From Brachycybe producta (lineage: Eukaryota > Arthropoda > Diplopoda > Playtdesmida > Andrognathidae): DNA of 64,000 nt. The position numbers and the translations under genes were made by a program. Numbering within the stretch: position 1 is the first letter of the stretch; every line of letters begins with the position of its first letter. The notes under the pieces were generated by a model. That model was not told the origin of the DNA. It did no database searches and saw only the letters and a program-made list of their open reading frames with translations. The stretch lies in the NCBI GenBank assembly GCA_036925085.1, contig JAUPFP010000028.1, positions 164,001-228,000 on the forward strand, read 5' to 3'. This document shows, piece after piece, positions 24,900 through 38,655 of this stretch.

Positions 24900-25360
24900 G
24901 TGTTTTTTTTCTGCGTTTGTGGTCGAACCACTATGGAAAGCCGTTCATGTCAAAATGTCGTAATTATGATTATTATTTGGTTTTTGTAACCCCAACCCGC
25001 GGTTTTGTGAAATTTTATATTTTAAAGCGAACAGTTGGCGATAAATTTATAATGCTAAAAGTTTCTTTTCCTGGTGGTATCTTTAAAAATAAACGTTTTA
25101 TCACAATTTGAAAACGGCGAAAATAGTTTATAGTAAAAAGTTATTTTTTAAGATATTGCCATGAAAAACTTTCAGCACAATCTTTTACCATTCTAGTATT
25201 GAAAACAATTTGAATTGTTTTTGTAATATTTGTTTCTAAAAAAAAAAACGTTCGCTTGACGTTTTTGCATAAAAATTTTACAAAAACGTTTTGGAGCATT
25301 TTGTCCGGTAAGGAAGGGGGAGGGGGAAAAGCAAACTAAACATCTATTCAGCCACCTTAA
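24900..25360. mobile_element. Family 2 TTAA MITE, reverse copy, one end clear
   Basis: The right end reads ctattcagccaccTTAA (25344-25360). Reversed, the adjoining 200 bp track the reference copy at 20458, including 'aaaaacgtcaagcgaa' against 'aaaaacgtcatgcgaa'. The left boundary is not resolved. Confidence 0.55.
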
Positions 25361-26059
25361 GAATGCAAGTAAATCATTTATTTTGTGCGTGTAGCATTAG
25401 ATGGCGCCACTAGCCCTCCTACAGAAATGTACTGACACTCTTCAACATTGACTCGCCTTTTTCACGTTGCAAACTTTTAATTGGCACCATTACTATTTCT
25501 ACACGTGCTCACTTCACTTATATTGTGTTCTGGATAAGTTTGTCACGTGCTGACAATAGGTTTTTGGACGCTTTTAGAGCTAAAAGGCTGCATTGTATTT
25601 CAACTAATTGGCACGTGTGTAGTTGGCCACCTATGGAGGTTGCAGGCGCCATCTACTTTGCATTTACACAAGTATTAAGTAGTTTGATAGAGAGTTTGTT
25701 GATAAGAAGATTTCTCTTGCAGAAGTTTAAGCAGCTATCTATAATCATTTCCAAACTGAAACGGAATGACAACGGAAAAAAAAAACTTCAGCATCTTTGG
25801 GCAATCGTAATGAGCCGCTTTCAAATAAAAATTTCAAAATAGAAACATTCTATGACCAAATAATAAAATCCGAGTCTTCGAATCTAATTTTTTGCATTGC
25901 AATTTTACTTTCTTCAAATTGAAGAAATATTTTTGAGAAAAAAATAAAATTAACGAGTGTGTACTAAAACACACACACATTAAACTAATAATAAAACACG
26001 TTAAGAAAAACAAAACAAAATCAAAAATGTATACCAGAAAGAAAAAAAAAACAACCAAA

Positions 26060-29000
26060 TCAATCATCTGTGAACCTCGTGTTAGTCTCGTCGTTGCTGG
26101 CAACATCAGAATTTGTTATTTGTCGCTGACTATCACAAGTTGGAACGTCGTCAATGGACAACGGATTAGTTTTTGCGACGATTGATGGAGAATCGATGCC
26201 TTCGTACAAAGTGCGATCACCAATCACCTAGAAATTCAAAACACATAAACATAATTGTAACGAACGAACTGCCAAAAACAGAAAAATAAATATAATCGTT
26301 ACGTGAACATCGCCGTTCCAAAACTGATGAAATTCCCTTCGCCACAAACTCAGTAGAGTCAAAGGGATGAGCATAGACGGAACTAAGTACAACAGAGCCG
26401 GCTGAGCACTTGCAATGAAGTAGAGCGCAATGAAGGCAAAGATGAGGCCCAAACCGTAACCTGAAATTACGAACAAACATAAACATACATCAATCGAAAC
26501 GTATAAGAAATTTAGGCCTACAAACACCAAAATTTAAGCTAGCGGAATTTATTTAAAAAAAAAACAACAACAAAATTCACAATTTGTTTATTAGATGTTC
26601 CTAGAAGCCATAATTTTTGTTTAGTAAATAAAGCAGGTTATCGTTTATCCGTATTTTTCTTTAGTTTATCAGTATTTTTGACTTAACTTCCCAATAGTGA
26701 AAGAGGAAAATAAAAAAACGGTTATTTTCCGAATTATCCAAACTTTCAGTAATCCCGACTGGGCCCAGGTCCCATTTCGTCCGGATAACAATCGAGATTC
26801 AACTCTATTAACAAAATATTTGTATCTTTCTATGTATTTCAGTTTCTGAGCAAGAATATTTACATAAAAAATAACTGAATGAAAGTTTTTTAGCAAACAG
26901 CTCGATTTTAGCGGTACGTTCTTAGGTGCGCGCCTAGGGCGCCCATAAAATATATGTGCACAAGAAGCCCCCAAATCGCATAACAACTACGAAAAGATAA
27001 GAGTAATTTAGAAAAGTTTTGAATTGATGGCTGAATAGACATTTGTTCCCCCCCCCCCCCAACCCACCTCAAACAGTTTGGGGTTTTCAGGGTTTTCAAG
27101 GAATTTTTTTTTTTTCATATAAAACATTATGGAAAAATTCAAAAAACAATTTTCGTGAAATGTTAATGAAAAAAATACAACCTGAAAACGGTATAAAATG
27201 TTGATTTTTAAAGATATTGCGATAAACTTCTTTCAAAAACAATTTAAATTTCATCATAATGTTGTTCCCGAAGAGTTTGTTTGATGTCTTTGCATCTGTG
27301 AATAACAAAAAACACCCGATTTTCCTTAAAATATCACAAAGCACATTAACCAATTTGTTAAACTCATTCCTTTCTCCAAATAACAAAATGGCCAGCAGCA
27401 AACGAAAAATTTATATAAATCAGCAACATTGTCTAAAGTTGGAACCAAATTACGTAGTGATATAAATATTCCCATACATTACTTTAAAAAATACAGCTTC
27501 CAGAGACATCTACTAAGAGCTTTGTTAATTTTCTTTAAATAAATAACGGAAACTATAATACAGTTTTTTTGCACGTTAAAACCAATATCGATTACCCGTG
27601 ACGGATGTAAAGAAGTAAAACTTCCAACGTATACGATTCTCGATATCAAAACCATAAGAAAACGAAACTAAAAGACCTAATAAAGTAAAAGCAACAATGT
27701 GATTTCTGCGATACTGCGAAAAAGATGAATTCGCTTCTCACCCGGAACCAGAATATCCCCGAAACCTAGAAAAGAATAACTTAAACCATAACAAGGAGCG
27801 AGAGGACTAAAGCTGAGATGAGGCACTTTCAAAACCATTGGCATCTGTTAAAAGAAGAAAAAAACCGTTATTGATGTTAGGTGTTTCGATCGAAAGCGTC
27901 TAGACAGCCAATACTTGTTCGTCCGCACTGCCGCCCGTTGCAACTTCGACCATTACACTTTCACCGTTCTGATAAGAAATAGAAATCGTTAAAAAAACAT
28001 TAAAAATCGTAATCGAAGCACAAAGCACTCGCTAAACTGCGCCTCATACCTTGGTAAATAGTGGTGTGACAAAGACGAAGAAAATATCGTAAAAGAATAA
28101 CAAAACTAAAAGAATGGTACAAATCTAAGAGTAAAATGTATTCGAGAGAAAGAAAAAAACCGTTAAATGAGACGAAAATTTACGCGAACTCGACAAAAAA
28201 AAACTACCTTGAAATTTGGCAGTCTTGCTGTCGTTAATAAATTAACTGTGAAGGCAATTCCAAGAATATCTTGAAGTATCCAAGCAAAACTAAAAAGAGA
28301 AACATCTGAACTAATGGACTCTTTAAGACACCGTTAAGCAGAAGAGTAAACAAGTTCTTTCATTGTGGAGAGGTTAATGTGAGATCAAAAATAATATCAA
28401 AAAGACTGAATGGCGAATGACTGACTTCGCCATCCTCTGAGATAACCAGAACTGGGAAATTCAGAATATGATAAAGACCCCATTGAGTGGGGCACTTCAG
28501 TTTATTTTACAAATGGTATTTAGTCTACCTTTATGTTCTATAGAGTTGGAGATTTATAAAGTTGGGTTGGTCAAATATGTTGACATACAAAAAACCTATT
28601 AGAAAATCTAAAGAAAATAATTCCTTTTCAGGGTTACTCAATAAAACATGGGGTTTCTTAATAGCAACCCATATCTGAGGGTTAAAGTTTCTTTCTCGAA
28701 TTTAGCCCTTTATTTTCTAGAAGTAATTTTAAAAAATAAAAAGGTTACTTGAAACTAAAATGAAGATTACAAAAGGCTGACGATAAACTTAACATGATTT
28801 CGTCACAACTAACTTCCCAATTTCTTTTATAAGTTACTTCCAAAAAAAGTAGGTAGTTCAATGAAGATTTACGTCAACAAAAACAAATTCCTTCAGTTAA
28901 CACCCGTTAAGAGATGTACAAACCTTTCTTTTCTAAAAACAAACCAACATAAAGTTAGCGAAACACAACCAGTGAGGAGAAGAAGCTGCCATAAATCTGG

Positions 29001-32000
29001 CATTTGTTTAATTATCCGAGTACTGCAACTAGGAAGTCTAAAATGAATCGGAAATAAATAAATAAAAAAGTTAAGTTTTACAAGTAATTTCGAATAGATC
29101 GACATTTACCGGTAATGACAGAACGAGAAAGGCATTGGGATCGAAGTTAGACATCTGTACAATCCCGAAGTGGAACACACGCAGAACAATACGATGATCA
29201 GAAACACTGTACACAAAACAAGATTTAATGTAAGAATAAAACAGCTTTCGTTACAAGAACTCGAAGTGTTCATGAATAATTATAATAAAATTGCATATTT
29301 TTAAGGAAGAAAATAAACTGCAGCCACAATTTAATTGGGCTAAAAACAAAGATGGCCAATATTATAATATAAGTTTACCATCTTCATGAGACTTCTGCAA
29401 ACTTTCATGTTAAAACTTCCCTAGAACTCTGAATACATTTTAAAAAAACAATTTTAAGAAAATATGTGTTGTAGACACTAGAACAGTAACTGAGTAACTT
29501 ATTTGAAAATTGATGTAGCCGTTTTTTTTTTAAAAATAAACTTTTTATGGTTTTTACTACTGTATTTCTAGATTTTTAATGTTTTGAAGCGATTTTTCTT
29601 TCATCAATTATGTGAAAAACGATACTAAAGAAATTAAAATTTACAAAAAAGAAAAAATGAACATAAAAAAATGCATGAAGAGGTTCGATACTCTTCTAGT
29701 TTCTATAACTCTTTCAATTTCTTTGTTATGTTATCTCTGAAATGCAGAATAACAAGTTTTATTTCATTCTTATGGCATAATTTGCAATTGGCTTCCTACT
29801 TTTAAAACATCTTAGATCAGATATTTCGATTTTAATCATATTTTAGGATTTATAATTTAACGATCATTTTTAAGCAATATATTTAAACTAGTGGGGTGAC
29901 CCGTCATAAATGACAGGAGCGAAATTCACAGGCAATTGTGCCCAGCATTAGAATTTCTTTTCCTCTACCCTTTTATGAAGTCAGATCAAGTAACAAACCA
30001 ATTAGAAATTGATGACATTCATAAAAAGGCTGAGCAAAAGAAATTCTAATGCTGGGCACAATTGCCTGTGATAAATTGTAGTTTAATTTTGCTACTATTA
30101 TCCCCTCCCCTTTTTATATTTGAAAGAGAAAATGTTTCATTTTCTCTGGTGTGCTCATGTGCGTCGTTTGTTCCTTTTTTACTCCTTTCATTTCAATTTC
30201 AGTCACCCCCTCCCACTTTTCCCCCACCACGTTTCTCTCTCCTCCTCCCCTTCTACACTTTCCAATCTTTTCCTCTCTCCAATTTAATATCATGGGGTTC
30301 TTGGATGGGGAGTGTGGAACATATAGTTGACCTTGAGAAAAAAATCGGTTCATTTATTCAAGGTAACAGCGTTAGACCAGGACATACAGATAGATGGGGC
30401 TTAATATAGATTTACATATTTGTGAAAACTTCAAAGTGTTTTAGAAACTAAAACGGTATCAAAATCACCTATCATTGTTTTCCTTTAAAACAAATTATTT
30501 ATAGACAAAAAAAGGCTATACAAACTTTTATAAGAAACAACATTAAGTATATAAAATTCGAAATGGTTTCAAAACAAGAATGGCAGAAAATTATGCTAAC
30601 TTTTCTTTTCACCATAATATTTTAAAACAATAAACATTTACATGTATAGTATTTTGAAAATGATTAGTTTTCATTTTATTGCTGAAACATTTCACGAAAA
30701 CTATTTTATGCCTTTTTCAAACTGCCATAATAATCATTTTTAAATATATCATGATGAAAATACTTTTTGCATTATAACTAACTATTCTAGTTTCTAAAAC
30801 ATTTTGAATTTTGCCGTAATGTTTTTCTAAAAAAGTATTTCGGATAACACCAAAGTTTCTGAAACGCTTTCTAATAAAACGCTTTCATGTTGTTCCTGAA
30901 AGGAAGAGTAATTAGAGTTCGACTTATAGTAAAATTATTCAATGATACTAGAACCGTACCCAAGTAGCTGTAGAAAAAATAGAGGAGCAAAAGCATCAGA
31001 CACATGCAAGCGACAAAGCAAACAATCAGCTTGGGAGTCACTTTCAACGGAGAATCTTCCGAGAAATCCAAGCTCACATCTCGGGTCTGGCCCGAGCGTA
31101 ATGAAGTTTGAGCTTCGGGGCGAGTGTCGTTCTTCCTGCATCTAAACGAAAGTTGTCAAAAGTAAATCGAGTTCACAACAACCGAATCACAGTTGTGATT
31201 ATGAACGATGTTTGATATTTACAAATAAAACTTAGCGTTCCTCGACCAAACGGCTCCCAAAACAACGCACAAAACGGCCAATAACCAAATCACGAACAAA
31301 CTGTAATCGAGGTTCATTCCTTGAGGAGCGTACTGAAGAACCTGAACGTTTGTTCCACCTAAAAGCTGTCCGAAAGCGATTAATAATGACAAAAGATAAG
31401 TCAGATTAAGATCAAAATTGAAATCATTTTAATTTTGACTTTCGCTTATGAACACTATAAGAACGCATCTTTTTTAGAGCAACTTACGCAAAAATTTCAA
31501 GATCTACTTTAAACTAGAACGGTAAACGCAGCACGCTTTAGTGTCGAGACTCTTAAGAGCCTATACAACTCACTTTGCACGTGCTGCAAGACTCCATAGA
31601 CGCGAAATTTGATGTTTCCAAAAACAAAGTCTTAATTCTAGCCACCTTAGTGCCTTTTAAATTGATTTTTTAATGTTGTAATCTCTTCTTGAATGTTGTG
31701 GCCAGGTATTGAACATCGTTTTTTTTTGTTGCGATATTTAAAGGTTTTTTTTTATTTTATACAATATTGAATTATGCTAATTTGCTCGACCCATTTTAAA
31801 CTGACTTAAAAAAGGTGGATTGTGCTAGCCACTTCTCAGTTTTGAAAATCATCTTTCAGGTATAAGAAAACTAGATCGTATTCCTTAATATTTTCCACAG
31901 GTATTAAGGTAAATTCGTGACGTTTCAAAATGTTGTTTAGTTGCTACAGCCATTTAAGGCAACTTTTGCACCATAAAATTGACCGTGCCTCATGACGCGT

Positions 32001-33421
32001 GCAACTCTGGAATGTCTAGGCCCTTAATCAAAAAATTCCCCCATTGCTTCAATGATTGCATTTCATAAGAACATGACGTCATATTGCTGTTGGAGAACTC
32101 AATTTGTAAAATAAAAATTTAATAGTGTGTACAGTGAATGTTTCTTTTTCACTTGTGCAAGCAACTTCAACAACTTCAGACTCATTTGTTTTATCGAAAC
32201 AAAGCAAATGGATTCTTTTGATTCACAGCATCTGAAATACCTAACTGATGCTCTTATATTAAAACTATTTAAATATCGGCCCTGAGATAAATCGGTTGAT
32301 CCCTAATAATTTCCTTTTAAATTGAAAATCATACCTTAATTTCTTTTAAGGTGTCATACGAAATCACCCCAAGAGTGACGTTTATGTTTCCATAATGTGA
32401 TTTGTTATACGTGGGGTTGACCTAAGAGAACATTCCATAAGATTGAGTTACAATTCGACATACTAGACGATTCAAAAACAGACCTCCTTCGTGGATAAAG
32501 CGACGACCAAGAGGCCGACTCCTCCTTTATCACGAACGCGAATGGCCTTCTCGATGAGGGTGCAGTTTGGAAGCTCAAAGACGACCACTTTGCCATCGTA
32601 GTCAACGTCATTCGACCCGTCGCAGCCTGACAGAGGTGTCAGATCAAGAAGCGGCCGCAACACCTGAAATCAACTCTTATTAAACATTTACAATTTTCTG
32701 AAAATAATATAAGAAAATCAAATTTGCTTCATTTGTGAAAACAACTTCTATTTAATCAGATCCACTTTATGTGGCGCCACAAAGTGTGGTCCGTTTGAAG
32801 CCAGCATTTTATAATAACGACACGGCTACTTGAGGTCATTTTTACGTTACTAACCGGCCTACCGTAATTTGTGTATACTTGAACAAAGCACAAGAATCTT
32901 TACAAGATTCTGTCAGTTAAAACAAATAACATTCATCAGCTTAAGTGAGTCGTTAGACTTTTAACGTTGCCAACCCTTTCATGCATTATTTTCGTATTTT
33001 TTTTTTTCTTATTGAAATTAACCTGCAAAATCAAATCATGAGTATATCTTCCACACTTACTGCTTCTTCTTTTAAAGCTGGCAATGGTGAAAAATCAGAA
33101 GAATATCGAATACAATAAGAATTCGCTTGCGTTCCATTGACAAATGTTGTAAGGATCGAGGGAGAAATGACGAAATCGCATAAAACCTGTAATAAAACGG
33201 CCTTTAAATTAACATAAAAACATTTACAAGTGAAATAATAAATGTTTTTTTTTTATATTATGAACAAGCAGCTTAAAATAAAACTCAAATCACTGGAATA
33301 AATGTTGAAACACGTATTCGTTTCACTTCGACAACAGTTTTAAGAAGAATGTCGATAAACTTACCTGAAATTTGGCATCAAATAAGAACAAAATATACAG
33401 CAAAGATGGTATTCTTGGCAT
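26060..33421 (-). CDS. Signal peptide peptidase-like 2 (SPPL2-type) intramembrane aspartyl protease, 15 exons, 568 aa
   Basis: Exons, high to low: 33421-33365, 33186-33061, 32663-32484, 32421-32335, 31365-31223, 31141-30960, 29206-29110, 29037-28924, 28289-28208, 28124-28050, 27968-27915, 27844-27742, 27676-27596, 26460-26303, 26227-26060. All are GT-AG with consistent phases. Exon 1 is a signal peptide. Residues ~20-150 are a lumenal PA domain (GKVVVFELPNCTLIEKA, GGVGLLVV), followed by nine expected membrane helices. The catalytic motifs are present: YD at 368-369 (FFYDIFFVF), GxGD with Asp429 (LGFGDILVP) and PAL at 481-483 (AQPALLYLVPS). SPPL2 enzymes cleave type II membrane proteins in endosome/lysosome or plasma membranes. 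The PA domain separates this type from SPP and SPPL3, and length fits the family. The C-terminal 55 residues are polar and cytosolic. It appears intact. Confidence 0.93.
27007..27330. mobile_element. Family 2 MITE fragment in SPPL2-type intron 13
   Basis: The text 'gatggctgaatagacatttgttcccccccc' and the downstream 'ataaaatgttgatttttaaagatattgc' match parts of the family at 20458. There is no TTAA at its edge. Confidence 0.4.
29927..30070. repeat. Perfect 35-bp fold-back in an SPPL2-type intron
   Basis: Arms 29927-29961 (cacaggcaattgtgcccagc...) and 30036-30070 are exact reverse complements, with a 74-bp spacer. The next 300 bp (30090-30270) are CT-rich on the plus strand. It may be a fold-back MITE or a hairpin-forming intronic RNA. 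Confidence 0.7.
30531..30800. mobile_element. Internal fragment of family 2 MITE in an SPPL2-type intron
   Basis: The string 'aagaatggcagaaaattatgctaac...' through 'tttttcaaactgccataataatcatttttaaa' parallels 20600-20790. Termini are not recognisable. Confidence 0.45.
31660..32010. mobile_element. Partial copy of the repeat found at 15730-16705
   Basis: Shared strings include 'gaatgttgtggccaggtatt', 'tatgctaatttgctcgaccc' and 'ggtattaaggtaa', in the same order and orientation as 16200-16450. It lies in an SPPL2-type intron. Edges are approximate. Confidence 0.5.
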
Positions 33422-33513
33422 TGCCTCTGCCTTTTATCTGTAATAAACTCAATTAACTTGTTTAAAGGCGTTCTTTTTAAGTTGTTTTGTCAATAACTTC
33501 TTACACAACTGGT

Positions 33514-33526
33514 GGCCGCCATCTTG
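33514..33526 (-). promoter_or_regulatory. YY1-like motif upstream of the SPPL2-type gene
   Basis: CAAGATGGCGGCC on the minus strand lies ~95 bp upstream of the start codon at 33421. This motif is common near transcription starts of broadly expressed TATA-less genes. No TATA box was seen. Confidence 0.4.
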
Positions 33527-36478
33527 AAATTAACATACGACCGCACAGTGTTGCCAACTACCTGTTTTTTTTTAAAGAAAACATTCAGTTGTATCCTATA
33601 TACCTGCCGAACCAAAAGAAGAAGCTTGTGACGTAAGATGGGTTGATAAAAAAAATGTATTCTTGCGTAATTTTTTGTGTAATAAAAAGGGGGTAATAAA
33701 AATGCAATAACCTATTTGTTTAAACTGTTGCGAACAATTGCTATCATAACTTTTTCTTTCAAGTACAAAGGACAAAATCCTAAATTTATTGTCAACCCCA
33801 CTGACGGCAAAAGCTTTCGGCTTCAAGCTTCGGTGAGGCAACTATAAGTCAATAAATAGAAACATTTACTATCTAAAAACCTTGCATAAAAAAGCTGAAA
33901 ATATTTTTTTAAAAACTTAGTAAAATTTATAGAAAAATAATAGTTATAACAAGATGAATATGTGATTCAGATACGCATATCGTGAGTTATAGTAGATTAG
34001 TTAACTTCACAGTCACTAGATAACACCAAAGCACAAAGAAATAGAAAAACAGCTTATGAAAAACAGGGTGTCCCATACTTTTTTTTTTTAATAAAATTGG
34101 CTTTAATAAAATTGGCTTGAAATGGCTCACTGTCAGTTGCAATCGAAATAAAATATTTGCCACTTGTCTTTAAATGCAAATAAAAAACATAATTTACTTT
34201 AAAAAAAAAGAACTATCTGATCCATTTCTTCTAAAAATCTGAGCAAATCAACCATGCTTAGTACTTACACAGTAAAAATAAATAATATAATTATTGACTC
34301 TACTTCACTATTTTATTATATGAAAGAAAACAATTGTATTTTTTAATGCTAAACATGAACCCCCTATTCAATTTTATGCCAACAAAATATTTTTTTTTAT
34401 ATAAAAAGAAGATGGGATGGAAATATTTTTACTATTAAATAGTTTTTGTTGCATTTAATTTAGACTTAGTGTTCTAAACATAGGCAGTTCCTATCCCATA
34501 TATTTATTAATAGAAAGCATAGTATTTAACCCAAAAATAAATAAAAAGAAGCGTTAAAATATTAAATTTTAATATGCAAATATTTTGATATTTTCTAAAC
34601 TTTTCCAACACTTTTTATAAGACATAAAATAAAAGATACAAAACGTTTTTTTTTTTTTTTTGAAATATTTTTAGATTTTTTTTTTTCAAATTCTGACTTT
34701 TATTAAAAAATGCTAAATCTTTGCATTAACATATTTTATGGCTTTTTTCTTTTACATATTTATGAATTTTTGCGGTTTTGAAAACTTCAGAAGACTTTTA
34801 TTAAATTATTTTTCAGCACATTTTTTAGTCAATAAAGATTTTTTTAGAGCTTTCGTTTTTAAATATATGAACAAAGCTTTTTATTTTAGAAAATTTTCCG
34901 AACTACTTACGTTGCTTGGGAGCCATACTGTATATTGGATTTGTTTCTTTCAAAAATTATCCGTTCTCTATTTTTTAAATGTAAGAAATTAATTTCTGAA
35001 ATGAAGTTGAATAAAATAAATCATATATTAAATATGGATATATTAATATATTAAATGATTGCACTCTTAATAAAAAAAAATATGAAAAGAATAAGAAGAA
35101 ACGAAGAAGAAGAAATTACAAACATGAAAATCTTAACCCAAATCATGTTTTTTTTTTATTCTTACAAGTATAGGCCCTAGAGAACTATTGTTAAATAGGC
35201 TACAAATTCACAATAACATTGTTAATTTTTAATATAGAATTATAATATTTCATATTAGAAGTTAAAATAATTAAGAAAATCAAACATGCAATTTTACAAA
35301 GAAAGGAAAGAAAGAAAGCAACAGAATAGTTTTTTGTTGTTGTTGTTGTTGTTTTTGTTTTCATCAGAATAAAAATACATTGTACAGGTTTTGTTTGCCA
35401 CGAAAAACAAACATTAATTTTAAACTGATTGTAATTATGCATTTGACATAAAGTTTTATAAAAACCAAAGCAGATTAATTAAACATCAGCAAATCAGCAA
35501 GTAAAAACAATAGAGAAAATGTTATATATTTAGGTAAACAGCCATATTTTTTTTACTTCTTATTATTCATAAATATTAATTAGGCTGAATAAATTAAGAA
35601 GAAAAAAAGTTCTTCAATTTTGTTGATTTAAACCAACAAAAAAAAAAAATGTTTTTATTGTATTCATTTTCCTCTTGATAAATTATGTATTGTAACCGTG
35701 ACAAAATGTGATTTAAAATCCATCCATAATACATTTATTCAGACAAATTCATTCATTTTTAAACGTTCTTATTTGATAAAATGACGTCATTTTTTTTGGT
35801 AATATTTTTTGCCATCTTTGTTGTTACAAGAAAACAGAAAAGAAATAAGAACAAAAAAAAGCATTGAACTTTTTTTGAGCCTTACACCTGAATAATTATT
35901 ATTTAAATTTGTTCTTATTGTGTTTTTTTCAAGAGTTTAGACTAACAATTACAAGCTAACATTTGATGATGTCCGAATCAATTAACAATGCTTTTGACCA
36001 CTAATGACCATTAACTTTTTTTTATTGGCCTCATACAATCATAAATGAACAATTTCCAAGTTTTATTAATTTTGGATGATAAAAGAAAAAAAAAATTATC
36101 ACTGGAAATAAAAATTTAGACAGTTTTGTTTTTATTTTAATTTTTCTTTAAATACAACGGATTTTTGTAAGGGTTTTTAATTTTAAGACCCGCTAAAGTT
36201 CAAATGAATGGTGAAACACCTGTATGGAAAAAGAGAAAAAAACAAGCAAAAGAAACAAAATTAATACTATACTTTTGAGGGTGGCGGCACATTTAAAATG
36301 TCTGTTTAAATTTTAAAAAAAGGAATATCTCAGCAATTATGAAAATTTGCACGATTTAAATAGAATTATTATTAGCGTATATTATAAAACAGCAAAAAAG
36401 AATTTTTGAGAAAATACCAGGTAAACTGGTTTTAAAGTGTAAACCGTCCCCTTGAACTCTTGATTTATGCCATGTTGA
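33527..36478. other. Intergenic AT-rich DNA, no gene seen
   Basis: Long A/T runs and short chance ORFs only. A (TTG)n run sits at 35334-35352. Confidence 0.5.
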
Positions 36479-36773
36479 TGGTATCACATGAGTTAAATGA
36501 ATTCAAATTAAATGTGTTTAGATGAATTATACGGAATCCAGTTAAGAACATGAACCAAATAAAAATTTGACTTTTATTATTAATATTTAAAATTGAAATA
36601 CTAAATCAATATTTTGTCAATAGTTTATAATATTATATTTAAGTATTAACTCGATATTTTCAGATTATTAATTGAATAAATTGAATTCGATATCTTGTTT
36701 GTTTGCCCTTCACGGGGCTCTGTAGAACACATTTATTATTTAAATGCATTTAAATTATCAGGTGTGTACTAGG
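36479..36773. mobile_element. MITE family 1 copy B
   Basis: It is the reverse-complement counterpart of 3141-3432, about 295 bp, and ends in ggtgtgtactaggt. High similarity over its whole length supports a mobile origin for both. Confidence 0.7.
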
Positions 36774-37689
36774 TATTAGGGGCCAATTATACAGGAACAT
36801 GAATGAACTACAGGACGACCACGAGCCAAAATATTGTTCAAGATTTTTTTTTGGAACCATAAAACTGTTCATATTGACACCGAGCTCATCCGTGGAATGG
36901 ACGGGTTTCGCTCAAGTTGTTCAACTATCGTCGCCAACCGTATTTTTTATTCGGAATCGCTAACGGTTCTCGTTTGTTATGTACTCGACGTGCACCATTT
37001 TTAGAACGAGTCACAGTTCTAATATAAAGAGAAAGGCTTTTCCCTTGGGCTCGTGTCGTGCTCGTCCCATATTCGTCATTCATTCGTTCCTGTATAATTG
37101 GACGTGTATTCTGTCTTTCAGAAGCAAAATTAACGAGAAACTTGAATGTGTTTTCGAAAACTAGAAGGGTCTCTCAATCAATTAAGGGTATTTTGATGTT
37201 GATATATTTCAAAATAAGCTAAATATCTGAATAGCTAAATTAAGAGATTTTTTCAATTGCACACCCAATTTTAATTTACGATCAATATATTATAATTGCT
37301 AATCATAATTCAATTATCTCACTTTTTTTTACTTATTTGAATAAAGAAAAGAAAACTATGAATTTCTCACATCCTATTTGAACTTAATCTATTTGACAAA
37401 AAAAAAACATTTCAAAAGGAGTATTATAATCGAATTAATTTAATTTTTCTGGGTGCATACTTTTCATTGTCCAAGTGCACGCTCTGAAATTGCAAGTGCA
37501 CAACCTGTGTCGAAATACACACTAAAATAAGCTCCTGACACCTACACATTTGAAATGATTCATAGTTTATTTGAACAATAACTGAAAATACATTAGTACT
37601 AAAGTATTAAAATCAGAAATTTCTTTTCAAAATATTGTCAATAATTATTCAACGATTACCAAAACGATTTTTAAAATTTAAAATAAGTC

Positions 37690-38124
37690 ATTAATATAAT
37701 TTAACAAAATTAAAAATCAGTTGACTTCATGTAAATGAAGTTTATCAGATAGATGTGCCACCAAACAACAGACATTGGCAACAAAATCAACCCAAAGTCT
37801 ACTCTTCTACTCGAATTCTGATGTGTTGTCACCAGCTTACATTACTTTCATTTCAAAGTACCATGGGGTAGTGCCTATATTTCATTAAGGAATTCTCGAA
37901 ATGTGAGGTGACAACCTTTGCCACAAAAATGGGGGGGAGGAGGAGACTTTTGTTTTTGGAAATTTAAAATGGCGTCGTTTGGTAACTCAGGAGACGTCAC
38001 TTCATTTTTACGTTTTTTATGGTTTTATTGACTTATTTTAAAATTTAAAAATCGTTTTGACAATCATTGGGTAAGTCTTGACAATATTTTGAAAACAAAT
38101 TTCTGGAGGTAATACGGTCTCTTC
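37690..38124. mobile_element. Family 3 MITE, uninterrupted copy
   Basis: Its reverse complement aligns with 57540-57680 and 58300-58610 (for example 'gacgccattttaaat', 'ggttgtcacctcacattt', 'tgttgtttggtggc') but lacks the 560-bp insert present there. The right end is ggaggtaatacggtctctt. The left end is eroded. Confidence 0.55.
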
Positions 38125-38655
38125 AAATGCTAGTAAACCCGTCGTGCAACTTACACGACATTACAATAAAGGTTCACCTATATAATGAAAAGAAAACCCT
38201 AGCCTATGCTTTTGATTTATTTTTCTTTAAGAGGTATGTTAATTTTTTTTTAATGAAAACGTATGGAGGCGAAGTTTTTGTTTTATGTTTATTATGTCTT
38301 TTGCGATTTTTTCGAGACTTTTCTCGAGTGTTTTTCAGGTAAATCTGTTGTCAACTTTTAATTTATTATGTATTTTCTATCTAAGTTTGTTTTTGTATAG
38401 GCGCAAAATTGAAATCCTCCCTACGCCTACTAATAGAGTGGATTAAAAATTAAGTTTTAAAAAGTTTTATTTAAAAAAAAAAATTATACAAATTCTGACA
38501 ATTTTCGCTTTCCAATATGTCTCAATTTATGAACATATAAAAATGCTTAATATGTTGCTAATAACTATCCAAATTTCCACACTTGCAGCTCTTATGGCTC
38601 CTGAGATATTCGTCTTTAAACAATAAACATTTTATCTGCACAACCCATTATAATT

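Noticed and set aside
27096..27465. ORFs of 68-101 codons on both strands
   Set aside because: They lie in an SPPL2-type intron over a MITE fragment, and composition is AT-driven.
30062..30409. 115-codon Phe/Pro/Leu-rich ORF
   Set aside because: It derives from a CT-rich tract in an SPPL2-type intron, on the opposite strand, with no family similarity.
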